DNA of 64,000 bases from Methylobacterium sp. (lineage in GTDB: Bacteria > Pseudomonadota > Alphaproteobacteria > Rhizobiales > Beijerinckiaceae), in the NCBI RefSeq assembly GCF_019745455.1, contig NZ_JAIETD010000050.1:100694-164693 (forward strand), read 5' to 3'. Shown piece after piece: positions 8,051 to 16,681 of this stretch. A program made the position numbers and the translations under genes. The notes below the pieces were generated by a model, which was not told where the DNA came from, ran no database searches, and was given only the letters and a program-made list of their open reading frames with translations. Each line of letters opens with the position of its first letter. Within the stretch, counting starts at the first letter, position 1.

Positions 8051-9268
8051 ATGGCCGGACCCGGAGACGAGATCGAGGAGGACGACTGGGCGGCCGCTCT
8101 GATCGAGCAGGGCGACAATGCCGGCGGCGATTCTCTCGCCGACGAATGGGGCGCGGCCCTCGCCGAGCAGGGCACCACCAATACCTCCGGAGACGTCGCC
8201 GCCGAATGGGCGACGATGATCGAGGACGGGGAGACCGACAACCTCCCCGAGCTCGCCGGCAACGATCGCATCCTGAACCAGGACGAGATCGACGGCGTAC
8301 TCGGCTTCTCCCTGCGCGAGCTTTCCGCTTCGGGTGCGGGCGGCGTGCGCGCCATCGTCGATTCGGGCGTCGTCCAGTACGAACGCCTCCCGATGCTCGA
8401 AATCGTCTTCGACCGGATGATCCGGTTGTTGTCGACGAGCCTGCGCAACTTCTTCCAGGACAACGTCGAGGTCACTCTCGACAACATCACCTCGGTGCGC
8501 TTCGGCGACTACCTGAACTCGATCCCGCTCCCGACGCTCCTCGGGGTGTTCCGCGCCGACGCGTGGGAGAATTCCGGCCTTGTGACGGTGGAATCGAACC
8601 TCGCCTACTCGACGATGGACCTGCTTCTCGGCGGCAAGCGCGGCGGATCCTCGACGCGCCTCGACGGCCGCCCCTTCACGACGATCGAGATGCAGCTGGT
8701 GCGCCGTCTCGTCGAGATCATCCTCAGCGACCTCGAACTCTCGTTCCAGCCGCTCTCGCCTGTGCGGTTCGGCATCGACCGGATCGAGACCAACCCGCGC
8801 TTCGCCACCATCACCCGGCCAGCCAACGCCGCGATCCTGATCAGCCTCAAGCTCGACATGGACGGGCGCGGCGGCGGCCTCCAGATCCTGTTCCCCTACG
8901 CGACGATCGAGCCGATCCGTGAACTGCTCATGCAGAGCTTCATGGGCGAGAAGCTCGGCCGCGACCATGTCTGGGAAAGCCACCTCGCCACCGAGATCTG
9001 GCAGGCGGACGCCAAGATGGACGCGGTGCTTCACGAGATGATGCTGCCCTTGAAGAAGGTGCTGTCGCTGAAGGTCGGCGACACCATCATGTTCGACACG
9101 AAGCCCACCGACCTCATCACCGTGCGCTGCGGCGACTGGGCCCTTACACAAGGGCGAATCGGGCGGATCGACGACAACATCGCCGTGCAGGTGACGCGCC
9201 CCTTGCGGCGCTCGCGCACGACCCTTCAGGCCTTCGAGGCCTCCATGAACAACCGCAACGACGGGTAA
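8051..9268 (+). CDS. fliM: flagellar motor switch protein FliM with a repeated acidic N-terminal extension
   Basis: FliM forms the middle of the C-ring; its N-terminus normally binds phosphorylated CheY to reverse the motor. The core begins at about residue 73 with ILNQDEIDGVLGF, equivalent to the usual LSQEEID start, and continues through the CheC-like middle domain and the C-terminal SpoA domain (LSLKVGDTIMF, about residue 335 onward). Upstream there are 72 extra acidic residues with three copies of a Trp-centred motif, DDWAAALIEQG, DEWGAALAEQG and AEWATMIEDG, with Trp13, Trp33 and Trp53 exactly 20 residues apart. Total length is 405, versus about 330 in enterobacteria. Confidence 0.95.
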   Translation: MAGPGDEIEEDDWAAALIEQGDNAGGDSLADEWGAALAEQGTTNTSGDVAAEWATMIEDGETDNLPELAGNDRILNQDEIDGVLGFSLRELSASGAGGVRAIVDSGVVQYERLPMLEIVFDRMIRLLSTSLRNFFQDNVEVTLDNITSVRFGDYLNSIPLPTLLGVFRADAWENSGLVTVESNLAYSTMDLLLGGKRGGSSTRLDGRPFTTIEMQLVRRLVEIILSDLELSFQPLSPVRFGIDRIETNPRFATITRPANAAILISLKLDMDGRGGGLQILFPYATIEPIRELLMQSFMGEKLGRDHVWESHLATEIWQADAKMDAVLHEMMLPLKKVLSLKVGDTIMFDTKPTDLITVRCGDWALTQGRIGRIDDNIAVQVTRPLRRSRTTLQAFEASMNNRNDG

Positions 9269-9290
9269 GCGCTGCCATGGGTCTCCTCGC

Positions 9291-9842
9291 ATGAGCCTCC
9301 TCGTCACCCTCGTCGCGGACGTCCTCGTCGCGGTCCTGCTCGTCGCCACCATCGTCTCATCGGTGCGCCTGAGCCGGCGCATCGCGAAGCTGAAGGCCGA
9401 CGAGACCGCCCTGCGCCAAACCATCGGCGACCTCGTCACGGCGAGCGCCACCGCCGAGCGGGCGATCATCGGCCTGCGCGCGACCCTCGACGAATGCGAT
9501 CGGACGCTGGCCGAGCGACTCGGCACCGCCGAGCGCTACACCGCCGACCTGTCCTCGCATGTGGAAGCGGGCCGGGCCGTGATCTCGCAGATCTCGGCCA
9601 TCGTCTCGAACGCCCATCCGGGCCGCCCGGTCGAGGCCGCGCCTGCGCCCGCGAGGGTCGAGCATGAGCCGGCGACGAATACCCGAGCGCGGGCCCCCAA
9701 GACGATGACTCCGGTCCTTCCTCCGGCGCCCACCAACCAGCCACCGTCGAGCCCGAACGGTGAGCGCATCGGCGTCGCCGCCGCGGCTGCCCTCGCCATG
9801 TCCGAGCGCGCCCTCGGCCGCCTGCGCAGCCGCGCCGCATGA
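9291..9842 (+). CDS. DUF6468-type flagellar-locus membrane protein
   Basis: A 183-residue protein with an N-terminal membrane helix (about residues 4-24), then a charged helical region rich in Arg, Lys and Glu (SRRIAKLKADETALRQTI), likely a coiled coil to about residue 110. A Pro/Ala-rich linker and a short C-terminal helix (AAAALAMSERALGRLRSR) follow. It matches the alphaproteobacterial DUF6468 family that sits between fliM and motE. It begins 22 bases after fliM and overlaps motE by 4 bases, so it should be co-expressed with the motor genes. Its biochemical role is unknown. Confidence 0.75.
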   Translation: MSLLVTLVADVLVAVLLVATIVSSVRLSRRIAKLKADETALRQTIGDLVTASATAERAIIGLRATLDECDRTLAERLGTAERYTADLSSHVEAGRAVISQISAIVSNAHPGRPVEAAPAPARVEHEPATNTRARAPKTMTPVLPPAPTNQPPSSPNGERIGVAAAAALAMSERALGRLRSRAA

Positions 9843-10648
9843 AACGGCCGCTCAGCCTCGCCGCCCTTCGCCAGCCGCGGCCCTACAGGCTGCGGCTGGT
9901 GGATGCCGTGACGCTGGCGGCCATCGGCCTCCTCGTGCTCAAGCTCTCCGCCATCGCCCTGGAGGATATCGGACCAGGTCCGGCTCCGCCCGGAACGCCG
10001 CTCCCGGATTTCGCGCGGGTGCTCGCGAAGGCCCGCACCGGCTACGAGCCCCTCGATCCCACGACCACAGGCTCGGTCACGCCGAAAGAGGCCCCGGCCA
10101 CTCCGGAGGCGAAAGCTGAACCTACTCCCAAGTCGCCCGCGCCACCCGAGACGATCCCGGCGAGCGAGCGGGCACTCCTCGAACGGCTGAGCGCCCGGCG
10201 CGATGCGCTCAAGCAGCGCAGCGACGACCTCGACCTGCGCGAGCAACTGCTCGGTACCGCCGAGCGCAAGCTCGAGGACGGCGTGAACGACCTCCGGCGC
10301 GGAGAGGACAAAGGCGAGGGCGGGGTCGCCCAGCGGGCCGAAGCCGAGCGCGCGGCATTGAAGAACATCGTGACGATGTACGAGACCATGAAGCCCAAAG
10401 ATGCCGCGCGCGTCTTCGATCGCCTCAACCTCGACGTCCTGGTCCCCATCGTGGTCGCCATGAACCCACGCAAGATGGCCGAGGTCCTGGCCCTGATGCA
10501 GTCGGAGCCTGCCGAGAAACTCACTGTCGCGCTCGCGTCTCGGGCCCGCGGCGAACGGCCGCCCGCAATCCAGGCACCCGTGGCCGGGCTGCCCTCGACG
10601 GAACTCCAGGCGATCGAGCCCTCCGGCCGGCCGGCAACCCCACGTTGA
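9839..10648 (+). CDS. motE: MotE-like periplasmic chaperone with MgtE-N-like domain
   Basis: A 269-residue protein with a short basic N-terminus and a membrane or signal helix (about residues 22-42), a Pro/Ala/Thr-rich linker, a coiled coil at about residues 100-165, and a C-terminal helical domain with YETMKPKDAARVFDRL and MNPRKMAEVLALM, the MgtE-N-like repeats characteristic of MotE. In rhizobia MotE is a periplasmic chaperone for the stator protein MotC. The start ATG overlaps the preceding gene's stop (ATGA), showing translational coupling. MotE identity rests on domain and position; motB and motC are not in this window. Confidence 0.8.
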   Translation: MKRPLSLAALRQPRPYRLRLVDAVTLAAIGLLVLKLSAIALEDIGPGPAPPGTPLPDFARVLAKARTGYEPLDPTTTGSVTPKEAPATPEAKAEPTPKSPAPPETIPASERALLERLSARRDALKQRSDDLDLREQLLGTAERKLEDGVNDLRRGEDKGEGGVAQRAEAERAALKNIVTMYETMKPKDAARVFDRLNLDVLVPIVVAMNPRKMAEVLALMQSEPAEKLTVALASRARGERPPAIQAPVAGLPSTELQAIEPSGRPATPR

Positions 10649-10812
10649 CGGCCGAGGCCCGCGCGTGTCCGCATTGCAACACCTGCACCGCCAATGCTGC
10701 TCGATACCGGCTAAGCAATTCGCCTTTGCCCAAGGGTCTTGCGGCTTAGTTTAGAACGGCGCTTAGGTATCGCCACCATGACATGAGGTCATGAGCGGAC
10801 GGGGGCGTCGGC

Positions 10813-11070
10813 GTGTCGGTCTATCACCTGCGGATCCGCTCGCCAGAGGCGACGATCTGGTCAGATGGCGATGGTTTGGAGACCACCGATCTCGCCGTGG
10901 CCGTGACGATCGCCGACCGGCTTGCTTTGGCTTGCCGGCGCTGCTCCGAGGTCTGCAAGGACGCGACTGCCAATTGGTGCGTCGACATCATCAGCGAGTG
11001 CGGCGACATCTTCTACACGGCGCGCGTCGCCTGGACTTCGTCTCTCTCACTCAACCGCGTCCTACAGTAA
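10813..11070 (+). CDS. small hypothetical protein (possibly DUF6894-like)
   Basis: An 85-residue protein from a GTG start. It is mixed alpha/beta in appearance, with a central Ala/Leu-rich helix (AVAVTIADRLALACRR), three cysteines within that central stretch and its edge, and a Trp/Cys-containing end segment WCVDIISECGDIFYTARV. There is no signal peptide or membrane segment. The pattern of an acidic middle and a closing beta strand resembles DUF6894-type small proteins, but the match is weak. It stands alone, 164 bases after motE. Confidence 0.5.
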   Translation: MSVYHLRIRSPEATIWSDGDGLETTDLAVAVTIADRLALACRRCSEVCKDATANWCVDIISECGDIFYTARVAWTSSLSLNRVLQ

Positions 11071-11161
11071 GCTATCGCCGGTTGCGGGACCGGAGCGCGG
11101 TTGCAGAGTCGTGCCCGTCCGGCTACGCGGCTCTCTCGTCGTCATAGAACGCCGGGATTTC

Positions 11162-11845
11162 ATGACTGCCCCGTCACGCATCGTCGCACGCGTCGCAACC
11201 TCCCTCGTTCTGGGCGTCCTCCTCGCCGCGCCCGGTGCCGCGCAGGAGGCGATTGATCCGCCTGCGGCAGAAGCTCCGAAGCCACGGCCGCGCAAGCCGC
11301 CGCCCAAACCCGCGGCCACGCCCAAACCCGTTCCCGAGACGGCGGCGCCGGCGCGTGCGCCCTGGCCCGAGGGCGCCAACGCACTGAGCGAAAGCTACTC
11401 CGACTGGACCATGACCTGCAGCCGGCAAGCACAGGGCGACGGTTCCGGCCAGGATGCCGCGGCAGCGAAGCCCTCGTGCCTCCTGACCCAGGCGCAGGGC
11501 AACGCCCGCACCGGCAAGCGCGAATTCACGATCGAGCTCCGAACCCCCGTCGACGGGCGGGCCGAAGGGTTGATCCTGATGCCGTTCGGCTTCCTGATCG
11601 AGCAAGGCGTCAGCTTCAAGCTCGACGATACCGTCCTCGGCAAGGGTGCGCCCTATGTCAGCTGTACGCTCGAGGGTTGCCTCGTGCCGATCAGCTTGCC
11701 GACCCTCGCCACGGACGCCATGAAGACGGCCAAGGCCTTGAGCGTCATCGGCATGCGGCAGGATGCGAAGGAGCCGACCACGATCACCGTACCCCTCGGC
11801 GGGTTCGCCCCGGCCTTCGCCAGGGCTATAGCCTTCGGCGGGTGA
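11162..11845 (+). CDS. exported invasion-associated locus B (IalB) family protein
   Basis: A 227-residue secreted protein. A signal peptide (cleavage near AAPGAAQ, about residue 28) precedes a Pro/Lys/Ala-rich linker to about residue 68. The IalB-type domain then starts with SESYSDWTMTCS and contains paired cysteines (the MTCS and SCLLTQ cysteines, then YVSCTLEGCLV) that probably form disulfides. The end PTTITVPLGGFAPAFA is typical of the family. IalB homologues are periplasmic or outer-membrane proteins widespread in Rhizobiales; the name comes from Bartonella and does not imply invasion here. The ATG at 11162 is chosen because it opens the signal peptide. Confidence 0.82.
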   Translation: MTAPSRIVARVATSLVLGVLLAAPGAAQEAIDPPAAEAPKPRPRKPPPKPAATPKPVPETAAPARAPWPEGANALSESYSDWTMTCSRQAQGDGSGQDAAAAKPSCLLTQAQGNARTGKREFTIELRTPVDGRAEGLILMPFGFLIEQGVSFKLDDTVLGKGAPYVSCTLEGCLVPISLPTLATDAMKTAKALSVIGMRQDAKEPTTITVPLGGFAPAFARAIAFGG

Positions 11846-11859
11846 GCGGGCCGGTTCGG

Positions 11860-12258
11860 GTGGAATACCAGCCAGGAGGACAGGCCATCACAAAGCTTCC
11901 GATCCCGACCATCGCCCTTCTCCTGGCTCTCTCAGGGGCCGCCTTCGCCCAGCCGGCCGGCGAGCTGCCGCCCGAGGCGAGGGCCGAGCGGCAGAAGAAC
12001 AACGCCGCCAAGCTCGCCGGCCTCGCAGGCTTCGTCGACCTGTCGTGTCCCGAGATGAAGCCGGACCGCGAGCGTCTGAAGGCGGTTGTGACCCGACTCG
12101 GGATCGACCCTGCCGACCTCGACGAGGGCGACCTCCTCATGCGGACCAAGACCTATATCGAGATCTACCAGAAGGATGTCCCGACCAATTGCGCCCGCGC
12201 CGCGGAGAATTTCGGCGAGGCCGGCAAGACGCTACCGGGGCTGATCGGCCGGCGCTGA
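11860..12258 (+). CDS. small exported protein, unknown function; start codon uncertain (GTG 11860 or ATC 11887)
   Basis: The reading frame encodes a short Sec-type signal peptide (LPIPTIALLLALSGAAFAQ) and a mature domain of about 105 residues rich in Ala, Lys and Glu with two cysteines (DLSCPEM and PTNCARA) that could pair. The only conventional start is GTG at 11860, which would place Glu and a polar stretch ahead of the signal peptide. A perfect AGGAGG at 11874-11879 instead sits 7 bases before an ATC at 11887, exactly where a start would give (M)TKLPIPTI. The gene follows the IalB-like gene by 14 bases. No family is recognised. Confidence 0.6.
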   Translation: MEYQPGGQAITKLPIPTIALLLALSGAAFAQPAGELPPEARAERQKNNAAKLAGLAGFVDLSCPEMKPDRERLKAVVTRLGIDPADLDEGDLLMRTKTYIEIYQKDVPTNCARAAENFGEAGKTLPGLIGRR

Positions 12259-12277
12259 TCCCCTCCATGCGACCCCA

Positions 12278-12292
12278 TTAAGCGCCCGTTAG
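12278..12292 (+). promoter_or_regulatory. CtrA-like box with one mismatch upstream of the TPR protein gene
   Basis: TTAAGCGCCCGTTAG, followed by CC, matches TTAA-N7-TTAA except for the last base. The spacer GCGCCCG closely resembles that of the perfect flgB-upstream site (CCGCCCG). It lies 92 bases before the preferred start of the large TPR protein. Confidence 0.5.
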
Positions 12293-12383
12293 CCTCGATC
12301 GGGGAGAGTGCCTCCTCAGTGTGGCGTAAGGCGGCGATTCTCCAAGATTGGAGGAGCGCCGCCGTCGGGTTTGGCGTTCAGCG

Positions 12384-15300
12384 ATGGGTCTCGGTGCCGG
12401 AATCGCGACAGGATGGGGGGGGCTTCGCGCCATCATCCTCCTGGCGGTTCTCGCCGCCCTGTTTCCCGGCGGCCAGTTCTTTGGCGGCGAGGCTCAAGCC
12501 GCCAAGCTCCTCACCGTCAAGGGCATGCAGGGCGGCGGCTACGGCCGAATCGTGCTGACCTTCGACGGGCAGGTGGCGGTGAAGGCGACCATCTCGGGTT
12601 CGGTGATGGTGGTGCGTTACGGCGAAGCGAGCCCGTCCGGTCCCGAGCGGCTCGCCCTCGAGATGCCGGACTACGTGTCCGCCGTGCGCCGCGATCCCGA
12701 CGGAACGGGCATGCGCATCGCCCTGCAGCGCCCCTATCGTCTCAATACCCAGACAGCAGGCGAGCAGGTCTTCATCGATCTTCTCGCAGAGACTTGGACT
12801 GGTCTCCCGCCGCCGCTGCCCCCCGAGACGGTGGCCGAGTTGTTCCGGCGCACCAAGGCCGCGGAGGCGGCCCTTCGCGCCGCCGCGCCGCCGCCGGAGC
12901 CCCGGCGGCTCGTCCTGGAGATCTCCCATCTGCCGACGGTCACGCGCCTGAGCCTGCGCCTGCCGCCGGAAGCGGTGCCGCGGTTCGAAGAGGGAAGCGA
13001 GGAGACCCGCCTCGTCGTGTCCGGAGCCTGGCGCATCGACGACCTCGGCACCCGCGGCCGCATCAAACCCGCCATCGAGAGCCTCACCGTCGAGGCCGAT
13101 CCCACCGGCGCCAGCCTGCGCGTCGTTCCCGCCGCCGGATGGCTCGTGCGGACGATCCGTGACGAGGAAGGTGCGACGCTCGACCTCGTAAGGCCTCCGC
13201 CTCCGGCCAAACCGGGGGCGGAGGCCAAGACGGCCCCGGCCGCGAAGGACCAGATGGCACGGCCGCAGGAGGCCTCGGCGCCTCGGCAAAGGGAGGAAAT
13301 GAAGCCTTCCGAGCCGGCGCCGGCTCGCGAGACGCCGGCCGTCACCATCGTCCGTCCCGAGGGACCGGGCATCCCCTTCCCGTTCAAGGTCCAGCCGCCG
13401 GCTGCGTTATTCGAGCGGGCCGGCATCGCAACGCTCGTCTTCGAGACGGCCGAGCCCGTGAGCCTGCCGCAGTCGGCCACGGGCTTTGCCCCCCTGGGCC
13501 CGCCTTCTCGCACCGGCGGCATCGCGGTCCTCCGCTTCACGGTCCCGCAGGGCCGCCTGTTCGACCTGATCCCTACCGGAAGTCCTGAGGCGCCCACCGG
13601 CTGGGAACTCGTGGCCGGAGAGAACCTCGCCGCCAGCGAGAGCCTGATGGTGACGCGCAGGCCCGAGGCAAGCGGCCGGCTCAGTCTCGCGATCAACCTG
13701 CCGCGCCCGGGAAGCGCCACCTGGCTCGACGTCGACGGAGAGCGCATCGCCGTGGTCACCGGCCGCGGCCCGCAGCCGGCCAGCATCCCCAAGCGCCAGG
13801 TCTTCGTCGATCTCGAGTTGCTGCAGAGCCGCCAGGGCATCGCCGTCCTTGCCCAGGCCGACGACCTTCTGGTGCGCCCCGACATCGACGGCGTCTCGAT
13901 CAATCGCGAGGCCGGCATCGCCCTCTCGGGCGTGGCACGATCCGCCGAGCCTGCCGTCGTGGCGATCAGCGACCTGGCCGTCGATCGTGCACCCTGGGAG
14001 GCGGCGCAGCGGGGCTCCGTGCGCGAGTTGCTCGCCGACCAGCTCCAGGCCGCTGCGGCCGCCCTTCGGCCTGCCCGAGGGCCGCTGCGCCTCGTCCTCG
14101 CCAGAAGCATGCTCGCGAACCGGCTCGAACCCGAGGCCCTCGGCGTGCTTGCCGCGGCGAGCGCCGAGGATCCGGTCCTCGCCAGTCAGCGTGACGTCGC
14201 GGTGCTCACGGGCATCGGCCTCGCACGGATGGGGCGGAACGCGGAGGCGAGGCGCAGCCTGACCTCCGAAGCCTTGCGGCGTGACCCGGAGGCACGGCTC
14301 TGGGCCGGCTACGTCGACACCAGGTCGGAGCGTTGGCCGGAGGCGGACGCCGCCTTCCGTGCCGCTGCCGCAGTGCTCGACCGCTATCCCGACGACCTTC
14401 AGGCCCTGCTCCGGACCAGCGCTGCCGAGGCCGCCATCGAGACCGGCGACTGGGAGACGGCCTCGCGCCAGATCACCACCGCCACCGCCCGCGCCAACGA
14501 GCGTCCGATCCAGGACAGGCTCGCCCTCCTGCGGGCCCGCGTCGACGAGGTCACCGGCCGGACTGCTGCAGCCTTCACCGCCTACGAACGCCTCGCCGAC
14601 GCCCTCGACCGTCCGATCGCCGCCGAGGCGACCCTCCGCGCGGCGATCCTCGGTCAGGTGCTGGGCAAGCTCACCATCGCCGAGGCCACCGAGCGGCTGG
14701 AGACGCTCCTCCTCACCTGGCACGGCGGCGAGACACAGTTCCGCACCATCGCGGCCCTGAGTCAGCTCTACGCCCAGGCCAGGCAATGGCGTCAGGCCCT
14801 CCTGGCCGCGCGACGGGCCAACGGCATCGCACCGGATTCCCTGGTGACCCGAACGCTGCACGACGCGGCCCAGTCGCTGTTCGACGACCTGTTCCTCGGT
14901 GACAAGGCGGCCAGCCTCTCCGGTGTCGAGGCCGTGGCGCTGTATTTCGACTTCAAGGAGTTCGCGCCCATCGGCCGGCGCGGCGACGAGATCGTGCGCC
15001 GCCTCGCGGACCGCTTGGTCCAGCTCGATCTCCTCGATTCCGCCGGTGAGCTGCTGCAGCATCAGATCGACCATCGCTTGGCGGGACCGGCCCGGGCCGG
15101 CGTTGCGGCGCGCCTCGCGGCGATCCGGATCATGGACGAGAAGCCTCTCCTCGCCCTCCAGGTGATCGACGCCACCTACGTGCCGGAACTTCCCGATGAG
15201 CTGCGCCGAGCCCGCGCGATGCTGCGCGCGCGATCCCTGTCCGACCTGTCGCGCACGGATCTCGCCCTCGAGACCATCGAGGGCGAGATCGGAGCCGACG

Positions 15301-15749
15301 CCCTGCGCCTGCGCGCCGACATTCTCTGGAGCGGCCGGCGCTGGCGCGATGCCGGGGAGGCGCACGAGGCCATGGTCGGCGAGGCTTGGCGCTCGCGTGC
15401 GCCCCTTGACGACGCGGCCCGCGCCGACGTGATCCGCGCCGCTATCGCTTACGGCCTCGCTGGCGAGACCCTCGCTGTCGAGCGCCTGCGCGCCAAGTTC
15501 GCCGGTCCCATGGCCGAGAGCGTCGATGCCCGCACCTTCGCGCTGCTGGTGCAGCCCAATGCCGTGCGCAGCGCAGGCTTCCGTGAGGTCGCCCAGAAGG
15601 CGACCAACGCCGAGACGCTCCAGGCCTTCCTCAAGGAGTACCGCAAGCGCTACCCCGACAGCGCGGTGCCGGCGCGCGGCACGCGCGAAGGCGAGCCCGG
15701 AGCGAGCGCCGCGGCGCAGGGGGAAACGCCCGCTCAGCCACCGGGCTGA
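12384..15749 (+). CDS. large exported tetratricopeptide-repeat protein of the flagellar locus
   Basis: A protein of about 1121 residues. It has a signal peptide (hydrophobic stretch at about residues 14-28, cleavage near EAQAAK at about 39), a beta-rich N-terminal part (YGRIVLTFDGQVAVKATIS, EQVFIDLLAETW), a Pro/Ala/Glu/Lys linker around 280-330, a second beta-rich part, and a C-terminal half of repeated Ala/Leu/Arg helices consistent with TPR-type repeats (for example SEALRRDPEARLWAGYVDTR). It is probably periplasmic. Similar long TPR proteins occur in alphaproteobacterial flagellar clusters without a defined job. A TTG start 12 codons upstream is possible, but the ATG at 12384 opens the signal peptide. 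It converges on fliP with only 8 bases between stops. Confidence 0.8.
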   Translation: MGLGAGIATGWGGLRAIILLAVLAALFPGGQFFGGEAQAAKLLTVKGMQGGGYGRIVLTFDGQVAVKATISGSVMVVRYGEASPSGPERLALEMPDYVSAVRRDPDGTGMRIALQRPYRLNTQTAGEQVFIDLLAETWTGLPPPLPPETVAELFRRTKAAEAALRAAAPPPEPRRLVLEISHLPTVTRLSLRLPPEAVPRFEEGSEETRLVVSGAWRIDDLGTRGRIKPAIESLTVEADPTGASLRVVPAAGWLVRTIRDEEGATLDLVRPPPPAKPGAEAKTAPAAKDQMARPQEASAPRQREEMKPSEPAPARETPAVTIVRPEGPGIPFPFKVQPPAALFERAGIATLVFETAEPVSLPQSATGFAPLGPPSRTGGIAVLRFTVPQGRLFDLIPTGSPEAPTGWELVAGENLAASESLMVTRRPEASGRLSLAINLPRPGSATWLDVDGERIAVVTGRGPQPASIPKRQVFVDLELLQSRQGIAVLAQADDLLVRPDIDGVSINREAGIALSGVARSAEPAVVAISDLAVDRAPWEAAQRGSVRELLADQLQAAAAALRPARGPLRLVLARSMLANRLEPEALGVLAAASAEDPVLASQRDVAVLTGIGLARMGRNAEARRSLTSEALRRDPEARLWAGYVDTRSERWPEADAAFRAAAAVLDRYPDDLQALLRTSAAEAAIETGDWETASRQITTATARANERPIQDRLALLRARVDEVTGRTAAAFTAYERLADALDRPIAAEATLRAAILGQVLGKLTIAEATERLETLLLTWHGGETQFRTIAALSQLYAQARQWRQALLAARRANGIAPDSLVTRTLHDAAQSLFDDLFLGDKAASLSGVEAVALYFDFKEFAPIGRRGDEIVRRLADRLVQLDLLDSAGELLQHQIDHRLAGPARAGVAARLAAIRIMDEKPLLALQVIDATYVPELPDELRRARAMLRARSLSDLSRTDLALETIEGEIGADALRLRADILWSGRRWRDAGEAHEAMVGEAWRSRAPLDDAARADVIRAAIAYGLAGETLAVERLRAKFAGPMAESVDARTFALLVQPNAVRSAGFREVAQKATNAETLQAFLKEYRKRYPDSAVPARGTREGEPGASAAAQGETPAQPPG

Positions 15750-15757
15750 GATGCCGG

Positions 15758-16549
15758 CTAGGTGCCGTAGCTCTGCACCAGCGAGCCAGCCACCAGGGTC
15801 CAGCCGTCGACCAGCACGAAGAAGATCAGCTTGAACGGCAACGCGACGGTGGCGGGCGGCACCATCATCATGCCCACCGCCATCAGGATCGAGGCGACGA
15901 CAAGGTCGATCACGAGGAACGGGATGAACAGCAGGAACCCGATCTCGAAGGCGCGGCGCAGCTCCGAGATCATGAAGGCCGGCGTCAGCACTTCGAGCCC
16001 GAGCGCCTCGGGGCCGGACGGGGTCGGGATCTTGCCAAGGTCGAGGAAGAGCTTGAGGTCCTTCTCGCGGACGTTCTTGAGCATGAACGTCTTGAACGGA
16101 GCCGAGGCCCGCTCGAAGGCGACGCCTTGCGTGATCTGACCCGCGAGCAGAGGCTCGATCCCGTTGCGGTAGGCCTCCTTGCCCACCGGCGCCATGACGA
16201 AGGCGGTGAGGAACAGGGCGAGGCTGACGATCACGGTATTGGGCGGAGCGGTCTGCGTGCCGAGGGCCGACCGGAGGATCGACAGGACGACGACGATCCG
16301 GGTGAATGAGGTTGCCATCACGAGCACGGAGGGCGCGAGCGCCAGGACCGTGATGAGCGCAACGAGCTGCAAAGCCCGCTCCGTGACGCCCCCGGCGCCG
16401 AGATCCACAGAGACGCTCTGCGCACCTGCCGGAACCGTGGCGAGCCCAAGAACCAGAATCGCGCCGAGAACGTGCCCTGCCCAGCGGCGAGGCAAGGGGC
16501 CGGTCTCGCGCTCGAACGAAGGCGGGGTAGGGAAACGATCGCGGGTCAT
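15758..16549 (-). CDS. fliP: flagellar type III export gate protein FliP
   Basis: A 263-residue FliP, core of the FliPQR export gate. It carries a cleavable N-terminal signal region (hydrophobic stretch ending VPAGAQ), then the hallmark segments VMATSFTRIVVVLSILRSALG, TPAFMISELRRAFEIGF and LPFKLIFFVLVDGW. At least four membrane helices are visible. The frame is open upstream to 16669, but MTRDRF at 16549 is the sensible start. It lies downstream of fliO on the same strand with a 132-base gap, while the rest of the export gate (fliQ, fliR, flhB) is on the opposite strand 3 kb away. Confidence 0.96.
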   Translation of the reverse strand: MTRDRFPTPPSFERETGPLPRRWAGHVLGAILVLGLATVPAGAQSVSVDLGAGGVTERALQLVALITVLALAPSVLVMATSFTRIVVVLSILRSALGTQTAPPNTVIVSLALFLTAFVMAPVGKEAYRNGIEPLLAGQITQGVAFERASAPFKTFMLKNVREKDLKLFLDLGKIPTPSGPEALGLEVLTPAFMISELRRAFEIGFLLFIPFLVIDLVVASILMAVGMMMVPPATVALPFKLIFFVLVDGWTLVAGSLVQSYGT

Positions 16550-16681
16550 CGCTCCGGCAACCTGCGTCGGCCCCGCCCTCGGCGCAAGCGCCGAGGGCCT
16601 CCCTGACCGTCTAACTCCGAAGGCGTGCTTTTCCCGGCACTCCGTTCGCCTAATGACGGCAGGGTCCACGTCCAGGAATGT

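Noticed and set aside
13407..15365. Minus-strand ORF of 652 codons opposite the TPR protein
   Set aside because: No family features, and the + strand frame has a signal peptide and repeats. Treated as a shadow.
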